NCBI GenBank assembly: GCA_002508705.1
Contig: DAYL01000012.1
Coordinates: 27,052-45,533 of the forward strand
Origin: Methanoculleus sp. UBA374
GTDB lineage: Archaea; Halobacteriota; Methanomicrobia; Methanomicrobiales; Methanoculleaceae
DNA: 18,482 nucleotides
Reading direction: 5' to 3'
Shown here: positions 6,792 through 13,657 of the stretch, one piece after another
Position numbering within the stretch: the first letter of the stretch is position 1
Layout of the letters: each line of letters opens with the position of its first letter
Position numbers and translations under genes: made by a program
The notes under the pieces: model-generated
Database searches by the model: none
Told to the model about the DNA's origin: nothing
Seen by the model: the letters and a program-made list of their open reading frames with translations, nothing else

Positions 6792-7772
6792 ATGAGCGCC
6801 GAAAGCATCAAAGAAGCACTGGAAACCCGGCAGGTCGGGATCTACTTCGGCGCCGTTCTGACGGCCGGGGTCGCGGCTTTGCTGGCGCCCGAGATCGCCG
6901 CCGTCAGGACCGGCATCAATCCGGCGCTCGCACTGATGCTCTTTTCGACCTTCCTGCAGGTCCCCCTCGCCGATCTCGGGAAAGCCGTAGTACACGTCCG
7001 TTTCATAGCGGCCCTACTCACCGCGAACTTCATCGCCATTCCGCTTCTTGTGACGGCGCTCGTGCAGTTCCTGCCCGACGACCCATCGGTGCGGTTCGGC
7101 GTGCTCCTGGTTCTGCTTGCACCCTGCATCGACTACGTCGTGACCTTCTCCCATCTCGGCCGTGCCGACGCCCGCCTTCTGCTCGCGGCAACTCCAGCCC
7201 TCCTCATTACGCAGATGCTGCTCCTGCCGGTCTACCTCGGCGCCTTCCTCGGGACCGACGCAGCCGGTCTTGTTCAGGCCGGGCCGTTCGTTCAGGCATT
7301 CGTATGGGTGATCGCCGTCCCGCTTCTCTTCGCCGCCTTGGTACAGTTGTGGACGGCGCGGAGCCGAACCGGCGAGCGGGTGTCGACGGCGTTCGGATTG
7401 CTTCCGGTGCCGGCAACCGCGCTTGTGCTCTTCGTCGTCGTCTCGGCTGTGGTGCCGCAGCTCGGGCCGGCGAAGCAGACGGCCCTATGCGTCGTGCCGA
7501 TCTACCTAGCCTTTGCCGTACTCGCCCCGCTGATCGGGTGGTCCGTTGCACGCCTGTTTCGGCTCGACGCGCCTACGGGACGGGCCGTCGCATTCAGTGC
7601 GGCCACGCGAAACTCGCTTGTCGTACTGCCGCTTGCTTTTGCCGTGCCGGGAGCGGGCCCGGTTCTGCCGGCGATCATCGTCACACAGACGCTCGTCGAA
7701 CTGACGGGCGAACTGGTCTACATTCGGCTGATCCCACGGCTGGGAAACCGCAACTCCGTAACCGCGATTTAA
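6792..7772 (+). CDS. ACR3/bile acid:sodium symporter-type membrane transporter
   Basis: The 326-residue protein is almost wholly hydrophobic, with about ten membrane segments and short loops, as in the BASS/ACR3 superfamily. LLAPCIDYV near residue 109 places a cysteine (C112) where ACR3 arsenite exporters have their conserved APC motif. AATRNSLVVLPLAFA in the C-terminal half matches the other conserved re-entrant region of these 'arsenic resistance protein' homologues. A role in metalloid or organic-anion transport at the cell membrane is likely, but substrate cannot be read from sequence. No ArsR-type regulator or arsenate reductase lies beside it. AGGAG 5 bp before the ATG supports the start. 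It converges with the next gene, leaving 28 bp. Confidence 0.8.
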   Translation: MSAESIKEALETRQVGIYFGAVLTAGVAALLAPEIAAVRTGINPALALMLFSTFLQVPLADLGKAVVHVRFIAALLTANFIAIPLLVTALVQFLPDDPSVRFGVLLVLLAPCIDYVVTFSHLGRADARLLLAATPALLITQMLLLPVYLGAFLGTDAAGLVQAGPFVQAFVWVIAVPLLFAALVQLWTARSRTGERVSTAFGLLPVPATALVLFVVVSAVVPQLGPAKQTALCVVPIYLAFAVLAPLIGWSVARLFRLDAPTGRAVAFSAATRNSLVVLPLAFAVPGAGPVLPAIIVTQTLVELTGELVYIRLIPRLGNRNSVTAI

Positions 7773-7800
7773 CCTGCAGTCTTACCCGGAGGATACCGGT

Positions 7801-8439
7801 TTACTCCGCCGGTTCCTGCCGCGCTCCCTTCCATTCCCCCTTCAGTTCGGGGTAGTCGGCGAGGATCTTGCTGACCGTACTCCTGCTGATGTCGAACATC
7901 CTGCAGATCTGGCTGATGCTCGTTCCTGCCTGCCGTATCGTGAGAAGAGCCTCGACCTGACCCTCGTTGAGCGCCCTCGGCCTCCCGATAGGCCTCCCGT
8001 CCCCTCTCTTTGTCTTCTTCGAGGCTGGGGGTGCCGCCTTCCGGGTACTCTCCCGGTACCGGTCCATGTATGCGATGAAGTTGCCGACGGCCTCCCTCCG
8101 GAGTTCCGGGTCGTCCCGGTGCCCGAAGAAATCGTTGTTCACGCAGTAAACCGTGCAGCGATCGTTTAACGTTTTGAGGGCTGCAAGCCCGCTGTCCATA
8201 TCCTTGGCAAGATCGGCAAGATCATAAATGATGATCTCAGAGCAGTTATTGACGGTGCAGTATTCCAGCATCGCCGCAAAACCCTTCCGTTTCTCCGGAG
8301 GCGTTGCGTTCGCCCGGTGGTCGCGGAAGATTTCAACAATACGAAATCGATATTTACAATAGTTCTCGACTTCACCCTGTTGTGCTGCGAAATCTCCTTT
8401 CTTTCTTGTATTCAGGTATGCCACAGCATCTTTTTTCAT
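7801..8439 (-). CDS. Serine-recombinase-like protein with degenerate active site and Hin-type HTH
   Basis: The 212-residue protein has the layout of small resolvases/invertases: an N-terminal resolvase-like domain (1-130), a basic linker with GRPIGRPR (AT-hook-like), and a C-terminal helix-turn-helix (ISQICRMFDISRSTVSKIL). Aligning to gamma-delta resolvase by eye, Y8 matches Tyr6 but N10 replaces Arg8 and R12 replaces the catalytic Ser10. In the second motif (YDLADLAKD), D76 replaces Arg68 and K79 replaces Arg71. Strand cleavage should therefore be lost, while DNA binding may remain. A TATATA box 27 bp upstream, an ATG start and an intact frame argue against a pseudogene. Its bases look less GC-rich than its neighbours, which hints at acquired DNA. 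A DNA-binding regulator is the best guess. Confidence 0.75.
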   Translation of the reverse strand: MKKDAVAYLNTRKKGDFAAQQGEVENYCKYRFRIVEIFRDHRANATPPEKRKGFAAMLEYCTVNNCSEIIIYDLADLAKDMDSGLAALKTLNDRCTVYCVNNDFFGHRDDPELRREAVGNFIAYMDRYRESTRKAAPPASKKTKRGDGRPIGRPRALNEGQVEALLTIRQAGTSISQICRMFDISRSTVSKILADYPELKGEWKGARQEPAE

Positions 8440-8460
8440 CCGTTTATGGTGCCGTATAAT

Positions 8461-8470
8461 CGTATATATT
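8461..8470 (-). promoter_or_regulatory. TATA box of the recombinase-like gene
   Basis: The minus strand reads AATATATACG, centred about 27 bp before the ATG at 8439, and predicts a leaderless mRNA. It shows that this gene has its own promoter rather than depending on the riboflavin genes upstream. Confidence 0.6.
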
Positions 8471-8552
8471 ATTTTTGAAGGTGCACGAACGACGCCGGTT
8501 TACGGCACGGCACAGGACCCCGTGCAAATATCTGCTCTTCGCCGGAGAATGT

Positions 8553-8607
8553 AAAAAAAGGTCCTTCCGAAGAGGTTCGTCGGATCGGGCGCGGGGCCCG
8601 AAAAAAA
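8553..8607 (-). terminator. Paired T-tract terminators after ribB
   Basis: On the minus strand two runs of seven T (8601-8607 and 8553-8559) follow the ribB stop. Archaeal transcription ends readily at such tracts. The first sits just 7 bp past the stop codon. Together they separate the riboflavin operon from the recombinase-like gene. Confidence 0.6.
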
Positions 8608-8613
8608 GCACGG

Positions 8614-9288
8614 TTACGCCGGTCGCCGCGACTCCCACCGGTCCAAGACCTCCCTCCCCTCGACGAAGACAAGCCCGTGCTCCCGCGCGTAGGCCATCGC
8701 GCCCTCCTTCGAGAGGGCAAGCCCCGTCCTGTCGTCCAGCATCTCGCAGATCGTGACCGCCGGGGTGATATTTGCCATACCGGCAAGCGCGATCGAAAGT
8801 TCGGTCTGCCCGTGCCGCTCGTCGAGCAGCCGGTCGGCAGCCCGGAGGAGAGCAACGTGGCCGGGCGTCCGGAAATGTGCGGCAAAATCGTGCCCGCCGC
8901 CGTTGAGCGACTGCTTCACCTCGTCCGCCACGGCGGTGACGGTCAGGGCGCGGTCGCGGTCCGTGATCCCGGTATAGGTATCCCGGTGATTCACCCAGAG
9001 CGAGAACGACGAGTGGTTCTTTGGATCGTAGGGGACCTCGCCGTCCTTCTCGACGAGGCTGCAGCCCCGGAGGACCTCGTGGGCAAACGGCAGACCGAGC
9101 CGTTTTGCGGCCTCAGGATGCACCGCCGTGCAGATCAGTCCGCCGCCGTCTTTGCGCATCTGCCGGATGTGAGCGGGCGTAACCGCATCAGACCGGATTG
9201 CAAAGTCGGTCTCGCGCTCGCGGTTGTCAAAATCGTAGAGCAGGATGAATTCGCCCTTCGCCAGGGCCTCTATAGCTGCATCAATCAT
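8614..9288 (-). CDS. ribB: 3,4-dihydroxy-2-butanone 4-phosphate synthase
   Basis: It converts ribulose 5-phosphate to formate and 3,4-dihydroxy-2-butanone 4-phosphate, the four-carbon precursor of riboflavin. The 224-residue protein begins MIDAAIEALAKGEFILLYDF and shows DNRERETDF (acidic metal and substrate site, residues 21-29), KDGGGLICTAV, FRTPGHVALLRAA and RHGQTELSIALAGM, all hallmarks of archaeal RibB. It is a single-domain enzyme without the GTP cyclohydrolase II half. The ATG at 9288 fits the family N-terminus and overlaps the rbkR stop by 8 bp; an in-frame upstream ATG (9306) adds six unconserved residues. Overlap implies coupled expression with the riboflavin kinase/regulator. Confidence 0.93.
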   Translation of the reverse strand: MIDAAIEALAKGEFILLYDFDNRERETDFAIRSDAVTPAHIRQMRKDGGGLICTAVHPEAAKRLGLPFAHEVLRGCSLVEKDGEVPYDPKNHSSFSLWVNHRDTYTGITDRDRALTVTAVADEVKQSLNGGGHDFAAHFRTPGHVALLRAADRLLDERHGQTELSIALAGMANITPAVTICEMLDDRTGLALSKEGAMAYAREHGLVFVEGREVLDRWESRRPA

Positions 9289-9949
9289 GGGCAATCTCCA
9301 CCTCAATCATATCGTTATCGTTTAAGTCCAAGACCTTGCGAAGCTCGCACCCGGCGATAACCTCGACGATATCCTCCGGGTAATGGGTCCGGGAAGGCTC
9401 GACAATGGCGCATTTCTGACCCCCGATACGGCAGGGGAGCACTCGGGCGCCGCCGAACGTCCGCTCGTCGGCAGTAAACCCCGGAACCTCGATCCAGCCC
9501 GCGTGATCAAGGTGTTTGCGGACCTCGATGCTCGCGGTATCCAGTCTGATATTCAGGGTGCCGGGGAAGGGTTCAAACCCGAGATACTCGCCGAACCGCT
9601 CCTTGTAATGGGGGAGGCTCATGTAGTAGCGCCCCTCGCCAAGCCCGCTGATCACGGTCCCGGCGAGGACGTACCGCCGCTGTTCCGGGTTGAATATCCT
9701 GACGTAGTCCGCATACTCACGCTTCAACGCCTGCTCGCCCCCCCTGGAGACCGCGACATACTGGCCGTCGGGTTTCATCGACCGGACGATAAACTGCTGC
9801 CGCTCAAGCGCGATCAGCCGCCGTGAAGCCGTCTGGGGGCTGATACCCAGTTCCTTCCCGAGCGACTGTGAGGAGAGCCGGATCGGGCCCCGGCACCCCC
9901 CGAGCAGGGCGATCGTCTTTAAGGACTGCAGGTCTTCCGATTCAACCAT
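9281..9949 (-). CDS. rbkR: RbkR: winged-helix regulator fused to CTP-dependent riboflavin kinase
   Basis: The C-terminal half (about residues 90-222) is the archaeal RibK fold, which phosphorylates riboflavin to FMN using CTP. Seen are GTVISGLGEGRYY (nucleotide-binding, about 97-109), FEPFPGTLNIRLD (about 126-138) and a C-terminal EVIAGCELRKVLDLNDND. The N-terminal 75 residues form a winged helix (SLGKELGISPQTASRRLIAL). This fusion is the described bifunctional archaeal regulator/kinase of riboflavin genes. ATG 9949 is chosen over 9970 because TATATAG lies 27 bp before it but only 6 bp before 9970. It overlaps ribB by 8 bp. Autoregulation of rbkR-ribB is expected from the family; the operator was not identified with certainty. 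Confidence 0.92.
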   Translation of the reverse strand: MVESEDLQSLKTIALLGGCRGPIRLSSQSLGKELGISPQTASRRLIALERQQFIVRSMKPDGQYVAVSRGGEQALKREYADYVRIFNPEQRRYVLAGTVISGLGEGRYYMSLPHYKERFGEYLGFEPFPGTLNIRLDTASIEVRKHLDHAGWIEVPGFTADERTFGGARVLPCRIGGQKCAIVEPSRTHYPEDIVEVIAGCELRKVLDLNDNDMIEVEIAHD

Positions 9950-9972
9950 CGTACCATTATTGAGATGCATAC

Positions 9973-9979
9973 TATATAC
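9973..9979 (-). promoter_or_regulatory. TATA box of rbkR-ribB
   Basis: The minus strand reads CGTATATAGT across this site. Its centre is 27 bp from the ATG at 9949, which supports that start and a leaderless operon mRNA. It shares a 122-bp divergent region with the mevalonate operon promoter. Confidence 0.6.
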
Positions 9980-10008
9980 GGGTTACGCAACGATCTCAGG
10001 CACGGCCG

Positions 10009-10028
10009 ACTTCGTGAAATGTCGAAGT
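10009..10028. promoter_or_regulatory. Inverted repeat in the rbkR/mevalonate divergent region
   Basis: ACTTCG (10009-10014) and CGAAGT (10023-10028) form a 6-bp dyad with an 8-bp spacer, 10 bp upstream of the TATA-like block of the XRE gene. It is a candidate operator for either the XRE regulator or RbkR. No known consensus was recognised. Confidence 0.3.
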
Positions 10029-10040
10029 GGGATACGCTAA

Positions 10041-10048
10041 TTATTTAA
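10041..10048 (+). promoter_or_regulatory. TATA box of the mevalonate operon
   Basis: TTATTTAA is centred about 27 bp before the ATG at 10072, predicting a leaderless mRNA starting with the XRE regulator. The longer reading frame from 10027 would begin upstream of this box and is therefore rejected. Confidence 0.6.
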
Positions 10049-10071
10049 GTAGCGGTGCTGAGAGTACTTGC

Positions 10072-10782
10072 ATGAAATCCGGAGTGCGGCATCAACTTGC
10101 CGAGAAAATGGCAGGAGAGATCACACTTTCGGACTCACCGGGTCAGGCTCTCAAGAAATGGCGGCAGAGTTTCGACATTCCGCAGGGACTTCTTGCCGAG
10201 CGCCTTGAGGTCTCGCCCTCTGTTATCAGCGACTACGAAAGCGGACGAAGAAAGAGTCCGGGAACCGCCATCGTCGGCAAGATTGTCGACGCGATCCTCG
10301 CAATCGACGAGGACAACGGCGGTCGGTACATTAACAAATTTGCTAAAATTCTGTACAGTGAGTTCGACGAAGACGTCATCTACGACATTCATGAGTATGC
10401 GTCCCCCGTGGGTCTTGCGGAATTCGCCGAAGCCATCGGCGCCGCCACGCTCTGCGGTCCGATGGACCAGACCGTTTATGGGTATACGGTTGTCAACAGT
10501 CTCCATGCGATCCTCCAGCTCTCTTCGAGCGAGTTCAACCGCATCTACGGCTGGAGCACGGAGCGTGCCCTCATCTTCACCGAAGTCTCAACCGGGAAGT
10601 CGCCCATGGTGGCGATCCGGGTCACGCCGTTCAAACCCCGCTGTGTGGTGCTTCAGGGCATCAGCCCGGAAGCGGTTCATCCGCTGGTCCCGGGTCTCGC
10701 GGAGCGCGACCGGATCACCGTACTCTGCACCGAGATGGACGTCCAGACGATCATCAGTTCATTACGAGGAAAGTTATGGTAG
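10072..10782 (+). CDS. XRE-family transcriptional regulator linked to the mevalonate genes
   Basis: The 236-residue protein has an N-terminal Cro/CI-type helix-turn-helix (about residues 25-75: [19 protein letters not shown], then [17 protein letters not shown]). A C-terminal domain of about 140 residues contains [17 protein letters not shown] and [19 protein letters not shown]. This resembles the archaeal COG1709 group of predicted regulators. The stop overlaps the HMG-CoA synthase ATG by 7 bp, so it heads the acetyl-CoA-to-HMG-CoA operon. Control of isoprenoid/lipid precursor synthesis, with autoregulation, is inferred from this position. The C-terminal domain might sense a ligand, but no ligand is recognisable. 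Confidence 0.85.
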   Translation: MKSGVRHQLAEKMAGEITLSDSPGQALKKWRQSFDIPQGLLAERLEVSPSVISDYESGRRKSPGTAIVGKIVDAILAIDEDNGGRYINKFAKILYSEFDEDVIYDIHEYASPVGLAEFAEAIGAATLCGPMDQTVYGYTVVNSLHAILQLSSSEFNRIYGWSTERALIFTEVSTGKSPMVAIRVTPFKPRCVVLQGISPEAVHPLVPGLAERDRITVLCTEMDVQTIISSLRGKLW

Positions 10783-11828
10783 GCATCTATTCATACGGCG
10801 TCCATATCCCGCGATATCGGATTAAAGTCCCGGAAATCGCCCGGATATGGGGTGCCAACGCAGAGGACATCACCCGGGGTCTCGGGGTCTTTGAGAAGTC
10901 CGTTCCCGATCTCGATGAGGATACCACAACGATCGCCGTCGAGGCGGCCCGCGCCGCTCTCCGGCGGAGGACCGTCGACCCGGCGTCTATCGGCGCTATC
11001 TACGTAGGGAGCGAATCGCACCCCTACGCGGTCAAGCCCACCGCCTGCACGGTCGGCGAGGCGATCGGGGCGACCCCCAATATGACCGCCGCCGACTACG
11101 AGTTTGCGTGCAAGGCGGGGACGGCCGGCATCCAGACCTGCATGGGTCTTGTCAAGAGCGGGATGATCCCGTTCGGGATCGCCGTCGGCGCGGACGTGGC
11201 TCAGGGGGCTCCCGGCGACGCGCTCGAGTACACGGCTGCGGCCGGCGGGGCTGCGTTCGTCATCGGCGAAGGGGAGACCATCGCCGATATCAACCGGACC
11301 TGCTCCTACACCACCGACACGCCCGATTTCTGGCGTCGGGAAGGGCAGAACTACCCCCGCCACGGCGGGCGGTTCACCGGTGACCCCGGCTACTTCAAGC
11401 ATGTTCAGGGCGCCGCACGGCTGATGCTCGACACGGTGGGGACGAGCCCGAAGGACTACGACTACGCCGTCTTCCATCAGCCGAATGCGAAGTTCCCGCA
11501 ACGGGCGGCAAAGATGCTCGGCTTCTCCAATGAGCAGATCCGGCCCGGGCTTGTCGTCCCGAGGCTCGGTAATACCTACTCCGGAGCATCGATGATCGGG
11601 CTTGCGGCAACGCTCGACGTGGCGAAACCCGGCGACCGGATCTTCGTCACCTCGTTCGGGTCCGGGGCCGGAAGCGACGCCTTCGACATCACGGTCACCG
11701 ATGTCATCGAGTCGGAGGAGTTCAACCGGGCGGCGGCGCCGACCGTGGAGCAGGTGCTCGCGAACCCGATCTACCTCGACTATGCACTGTATGCCAAACA
11801 CAAGGGAAAGATCGTGATGCAGAAATGA
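10776..11828 (+). CDS. Hydroxymethylglutaryl-CoA synthase
   Basis: It condenses acetyl-CoA with acetoacetyl-CoA to HMG-CoA, the second step of the mevalonate route to archaeal ether lipids. The 350-residue product is the archaeal type. It has E80 in [11 protein letters not shown] (general acid/base), C112 in YEFACKAGT (acyl-enzyme cysteine) and H234 in [10 protein letters not shown], together forming the family's catalytic triad. LGNTYSGAS and [11 protein letters not shown] near the C-terminus are also conserved. It overlaps the regulator by 7 bp and the thiolase by 4 bp (ATGA). In archaea studied structurally, this enzyme forms a complex with the thiolase and DUF35 proteins encoded next to it, so a channelled complex is expected here. 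Confidence 0.95.
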   Translation: MVGIYSYGVHIPRYRIKVPEIARIWGANAEDITRGLGVFEKSVPDLDEDTTTIAVEAARAALRRRTVDPASIGAIYVGSESHPYAVKPTACTVGEAIGATPNMTAADYEFACKAGTAGIQTCMGLVKSGMIPFGIAVGADVAQGAPGDALEYTAAAGGAAFVIGEGETIADINRTCSYTTDTPDFWRREGQNYPRHGGRFTGDPGYFKHVQGAARLMLDTVGTSPKDYDYAVFHQPNAKFPQRAAKMLGFSNEQIRPGLVVPRLGNTYSGASMIGLAATLDVAKPGDRIFVTSFGSGAGSDAFDITVTDVIESEEFNRAAAPTVEQVLANPIYLDYALYAKHKGKIVMQK

Positions 11829-12985
11829 GAGATGTAGCAGTGATCGGAATCGGGTGCACGGAGTTCGGGGAGCACTGGAGCACCTCGTTCCGCGACCTCT
11901 TCGTCAAGGCGGGGACGCTGGCGCTCGAGGATGCCGGGGTCTCCGGCGAGATGATCGACGCCCTCTATGTGGGGAACATGAGCGCCGGGAGGTTCGTCGA
12001 ACAGGAGCACATCGGGGCCCTGATCGCGGATTACGCCGGACTCGCGACCAAGAACATCCCGTCGACCAGAGTGGAGGCGGCCTGCGCCTCCGGCGGACTT
12101 GCTTTCCGGCAGGCGGCGATTGCGGTCGCAAGCGGCATGGAGGACGTCGTGGTCGCGGCGGGAGTCGAGAAGATGACCGATGTCGGGACCGGGGCGAGCG
12201 TGGATATGCTTGCGAGCGCCGCGGACCGTGAGTGGGAGGGGTTCGCCGGAGCGACCTTCCCCGGGCTCTACGCGATGATCGCAACCGACTACATGCACCG
12301 CTACCCGCTCACCCGGGAGCAGCTTGCAGAGGTCGCGGTGAAGAACCACGAAAACGGTGCAAGGAACCCGATTGCCCAGTTCCGGAACCGGATCACGGTC
12401 GACACGGTCCTCTCCTCCTCGCTGGTCGCCGACCCCCTGCGGCTCTTCGACTGTTCGCCGATCACCGACGGGGCGGCGGCGGTCGTGGTGGTGCCGCTTG
12501 AGCGCGCCCATGAGTTCACCGACTCACCGGTACGGGTGCTCGCAAGCGCCCAGGCGAGCGACACCATCGCGCTCCACGACCGGCGGGACATCTCCACCCT
12601 GGACGCCACCGTCACAGCAGGGAAGCGGGCGTTTGCCCAGGCGGGCCTCACCCACAAGGACATCGATATGCTCGAAGTTCACGACTGCTTCACCATCGCC
12701 GAGATCTGTGCGATTGAGGACCTCGGGTTCTGCAAGAAGGGCGATGCGGGCAGGCTCACCGAGGAGGGAGTCACGGCCCTCAACGGGGACCTCCCGGTGA
12801 ACACAAGCGGCGGCCTGAAGGCCTGCGGCCATCCTGTCGGCGCGACGGGGATCAAGCAGATCTGCGAGATCGTCACCCAGCTCCGCGGCGAGGCTACGGG
12901 CCGGCAGGTGGACGCGGAGATCGGTATGGCCCACAACGTGGGCGGGACCGGCGCGACGGTCGTCGTGCACATCCTGGGGGCGTAA
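11825..12985 (+). CDS. Acetyl-CoA acetyltransferase (archaeal thiolase)
   Basis: It catalyses the thermodynamically unfavourable condensation of two acetyl-CoA to acetoacetyl-CoA, pulled forward by HMG-CoA synthase. The 386-residue protein is of the SCP2-like thiolase type. C87 in VEAACASGG is the acyl-carrying cysteine, [10 protein letters not shown] and [17 protein letters not shown] hold the active-site histidine, and [14 protein letters not shown] ends the fold. The classical C-terminal CxGGG cysteine of biosynthetic thiolases is absent, as is usual in this group. The ATGA overlap with HMG-CoA synthase and the 2-bp gap to DUF35 support a co-translated complex. Confidence 0.93.
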   Translation: MRDVAVIGIGCTEFGEHWSTSFRDLFVKAGTLALEDAGVSGEMIDALYVGNMSAGRFVEQEHIGALIADYAGLATKNIPSTRVEAACASGGLAFRQAAIAVASGMEDVVVAAGVEKMTDVGTGASVDMLASAADREWEGFAGATFPGLYAMIATDYMHRYPLTREQLAEVAVKNHENGARNPIAQFRNRITVDTVLSSSLVADPLRLFDCSPITDGAAAVVVVPLERAHEFTDSPVRVLASAQASDTIALHDRRDISTLDATVTAGKRAFAQAGLTHKDIDMLEVHDCFTIAEICAIEDLGFCKKGDAGRLTEEGVTALNGDLPVNTSGGLKACGHPVGATGIKQICEIVTQLRGEATGRQVDAEIGMAHNVGGTGATVVVHILGA

Positions 12986-12987
12986 AA

Positions 12988-13380
12988 ATGTCGGTTTCAC
13001 GATTCTGGAGAAAGATCCCGCAGCGGTACAACCTTGTCGGGACACAGTGCACGACCTGCGGGCGCTACTTCTTCCCGCCCCGGTCGCTCTGCCCCGACTG
13101 CCGGAGGAGCGGCCACATCGTCGACCACAAGTTCAACGGTGAGGGGACGGTCGTCACCTACACGGTGATCCGGTCGGCAAGCGATCAGTTCGAGCATACC
13201 ACCCCCTACGTCCTTGCTATCGTTAAACTCGACGAGGGCCCGAGGCTCACCACCCAGGTCGTCTGCGCGCCCGAGGACGTGAAGATAGGGATGCGGGTGA
13301 AAAGCGTCTTCCGCCGGGTGACGGCGGACGGCGAGAGCGGCACCATCCACTACGGCACGAAGTTCGTGCCGGTGGAATAA
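12988..13380 (+). CDS. DUF35 zinc-ribbon/OB-fold protein bridging thiolase and HMG-CoA synthase
   Basis: The 130-residue protein has an N-terminal rubredoxin-like zinc ribbon with C21, C24, C35 and C38 (CTTCGRYFFPP, then CPDC), preceded by a short helix (SRFWRKIPQRYNLVG). A C-terminal OB-type beta barrel follows (GEGTVVTYTVIR, TPYVLAIVKL). In the characterised archaeal complex the DUF35 subunit scaffolds the thiolase and HMG-CoA synthase and contributes to a shared CoA-binding site. The gene order here is the same, so that role is inferred with good confidence. It ends the operon and is followed by strong T tracts. Confidence 0.9.
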   Translation: MSVSRFWRKIPQRYNLVGTQCTTCGRYFFPPRSLCPDCRRSGHIVDHKFNGEGTVVTYTVIRSASDQFEHTTPYVLAIVKLDEGPRLTTQVVCAPEDVKIGMRVKSVFRRVTADGESGTIHYGTKFVPVE

Positions 13381-13388
13381 TATTCAAA

Positions 13389-13453
13389 TTTTTGTCTCCG
13401 GGGCTTTTTCGGGCTTCGGACTAAAAGGGATCACGCTCGATACTCTTTTTTTT
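13389..13453 (+). terminator. T-rich terminator of the mevalonate operon
   Basis: Three T runs follow the DUF35 stop on the plus strand: T5 at 13389-13393, T5 at 13405-13409 and T8 at 13446-13453. This is a typical archaeal multi-site termination region. Confidence 0.65.
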
Positions 13454-13458
13454 GACGC

Positions 13459-13554
13459 CCGCACCCACCCTTCCGGCTAGTCGCGCTTCGCATGAGGCTC
13501 TAGCGCCCCTTGCATTGAAAACTCACACGAAGTGCGACTGTCCGCAGGGTGCGG
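13459..13554. repeat. Structured 96-bp intergenic element with nested inverted repeats
   Basis: An outer perfect 8-bp inverted repeat (CCGCACCC at 13459-13466 and GGGTGCGG at 13547-13554) encloses an inner 18-bp arm pair (13479-13496 and 13522-13539) with two mismatches and one G-T pair. The apical loop is 25 nt. The arm motif GCTTCGCATGAG recurs with one change as GCTTCGCGTGAG at 13625-13636. The element lies between the plus-strand T8 terminator and a minus-strand T6 run. It could be a small RNA, a bidirectional termination structure or a miniature repeat family member. No clear flanking target-site duplication is visible. Confidence 0.45.
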
Positions 13555-13563
13555 TGGTTTATC

Positions 13564-13627
13564 AAAAAACTGGATGGAACCGAAAGGTTGCGAGCCGCGA
13601 AGACCGGTACCTGTCCCCTTCGCGGCT
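13564..13627 (-). terminator. Hairpins and T6 tract downstream of trm5
   Basis: Reading the minus strand after trm5, a perfect 10-bp stem (arms 13618-13627 and 13593-13602, 15-nt loop) is followed by a small hairpin (AACC/GGTT arms at 13578-13581 and 13586-13589). A T6 run at 13569-13564 then follows. On the plus strand the small hairpin has a GAAA tetraloop. The order fits a terminator for trm5. Confidence 0.5.
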
Positions 13628-13657
13628 TCGCGTGAGTCATGCCGCGGCCCAATCCAC

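Noticed and set aside
5324..7772. Reading the Ere-family hydrolase and ACR3-like transporter as an antibiotic/arsenic resistance island
   Set aside because: No mobile element, arsR, arsC or integrase lies with them, and base composition resembles the flanks; substrate cannot be inferred.
9570..9579. GGTTCAAACC resembling a tRNA T arm
   Set aside because: It lies within the rbkR coding region and no acceptor, D or anticodon stems surround it. The same holds for GGTTCAAATC at 16411-16420, at the DUF1015 gene start.
10027..10071. Upstream in-frame start for the XRE regulator
   Set aside because: It would begin before the TATA box at 10041-10048, and the extra 15 residues show no recognisable homology.
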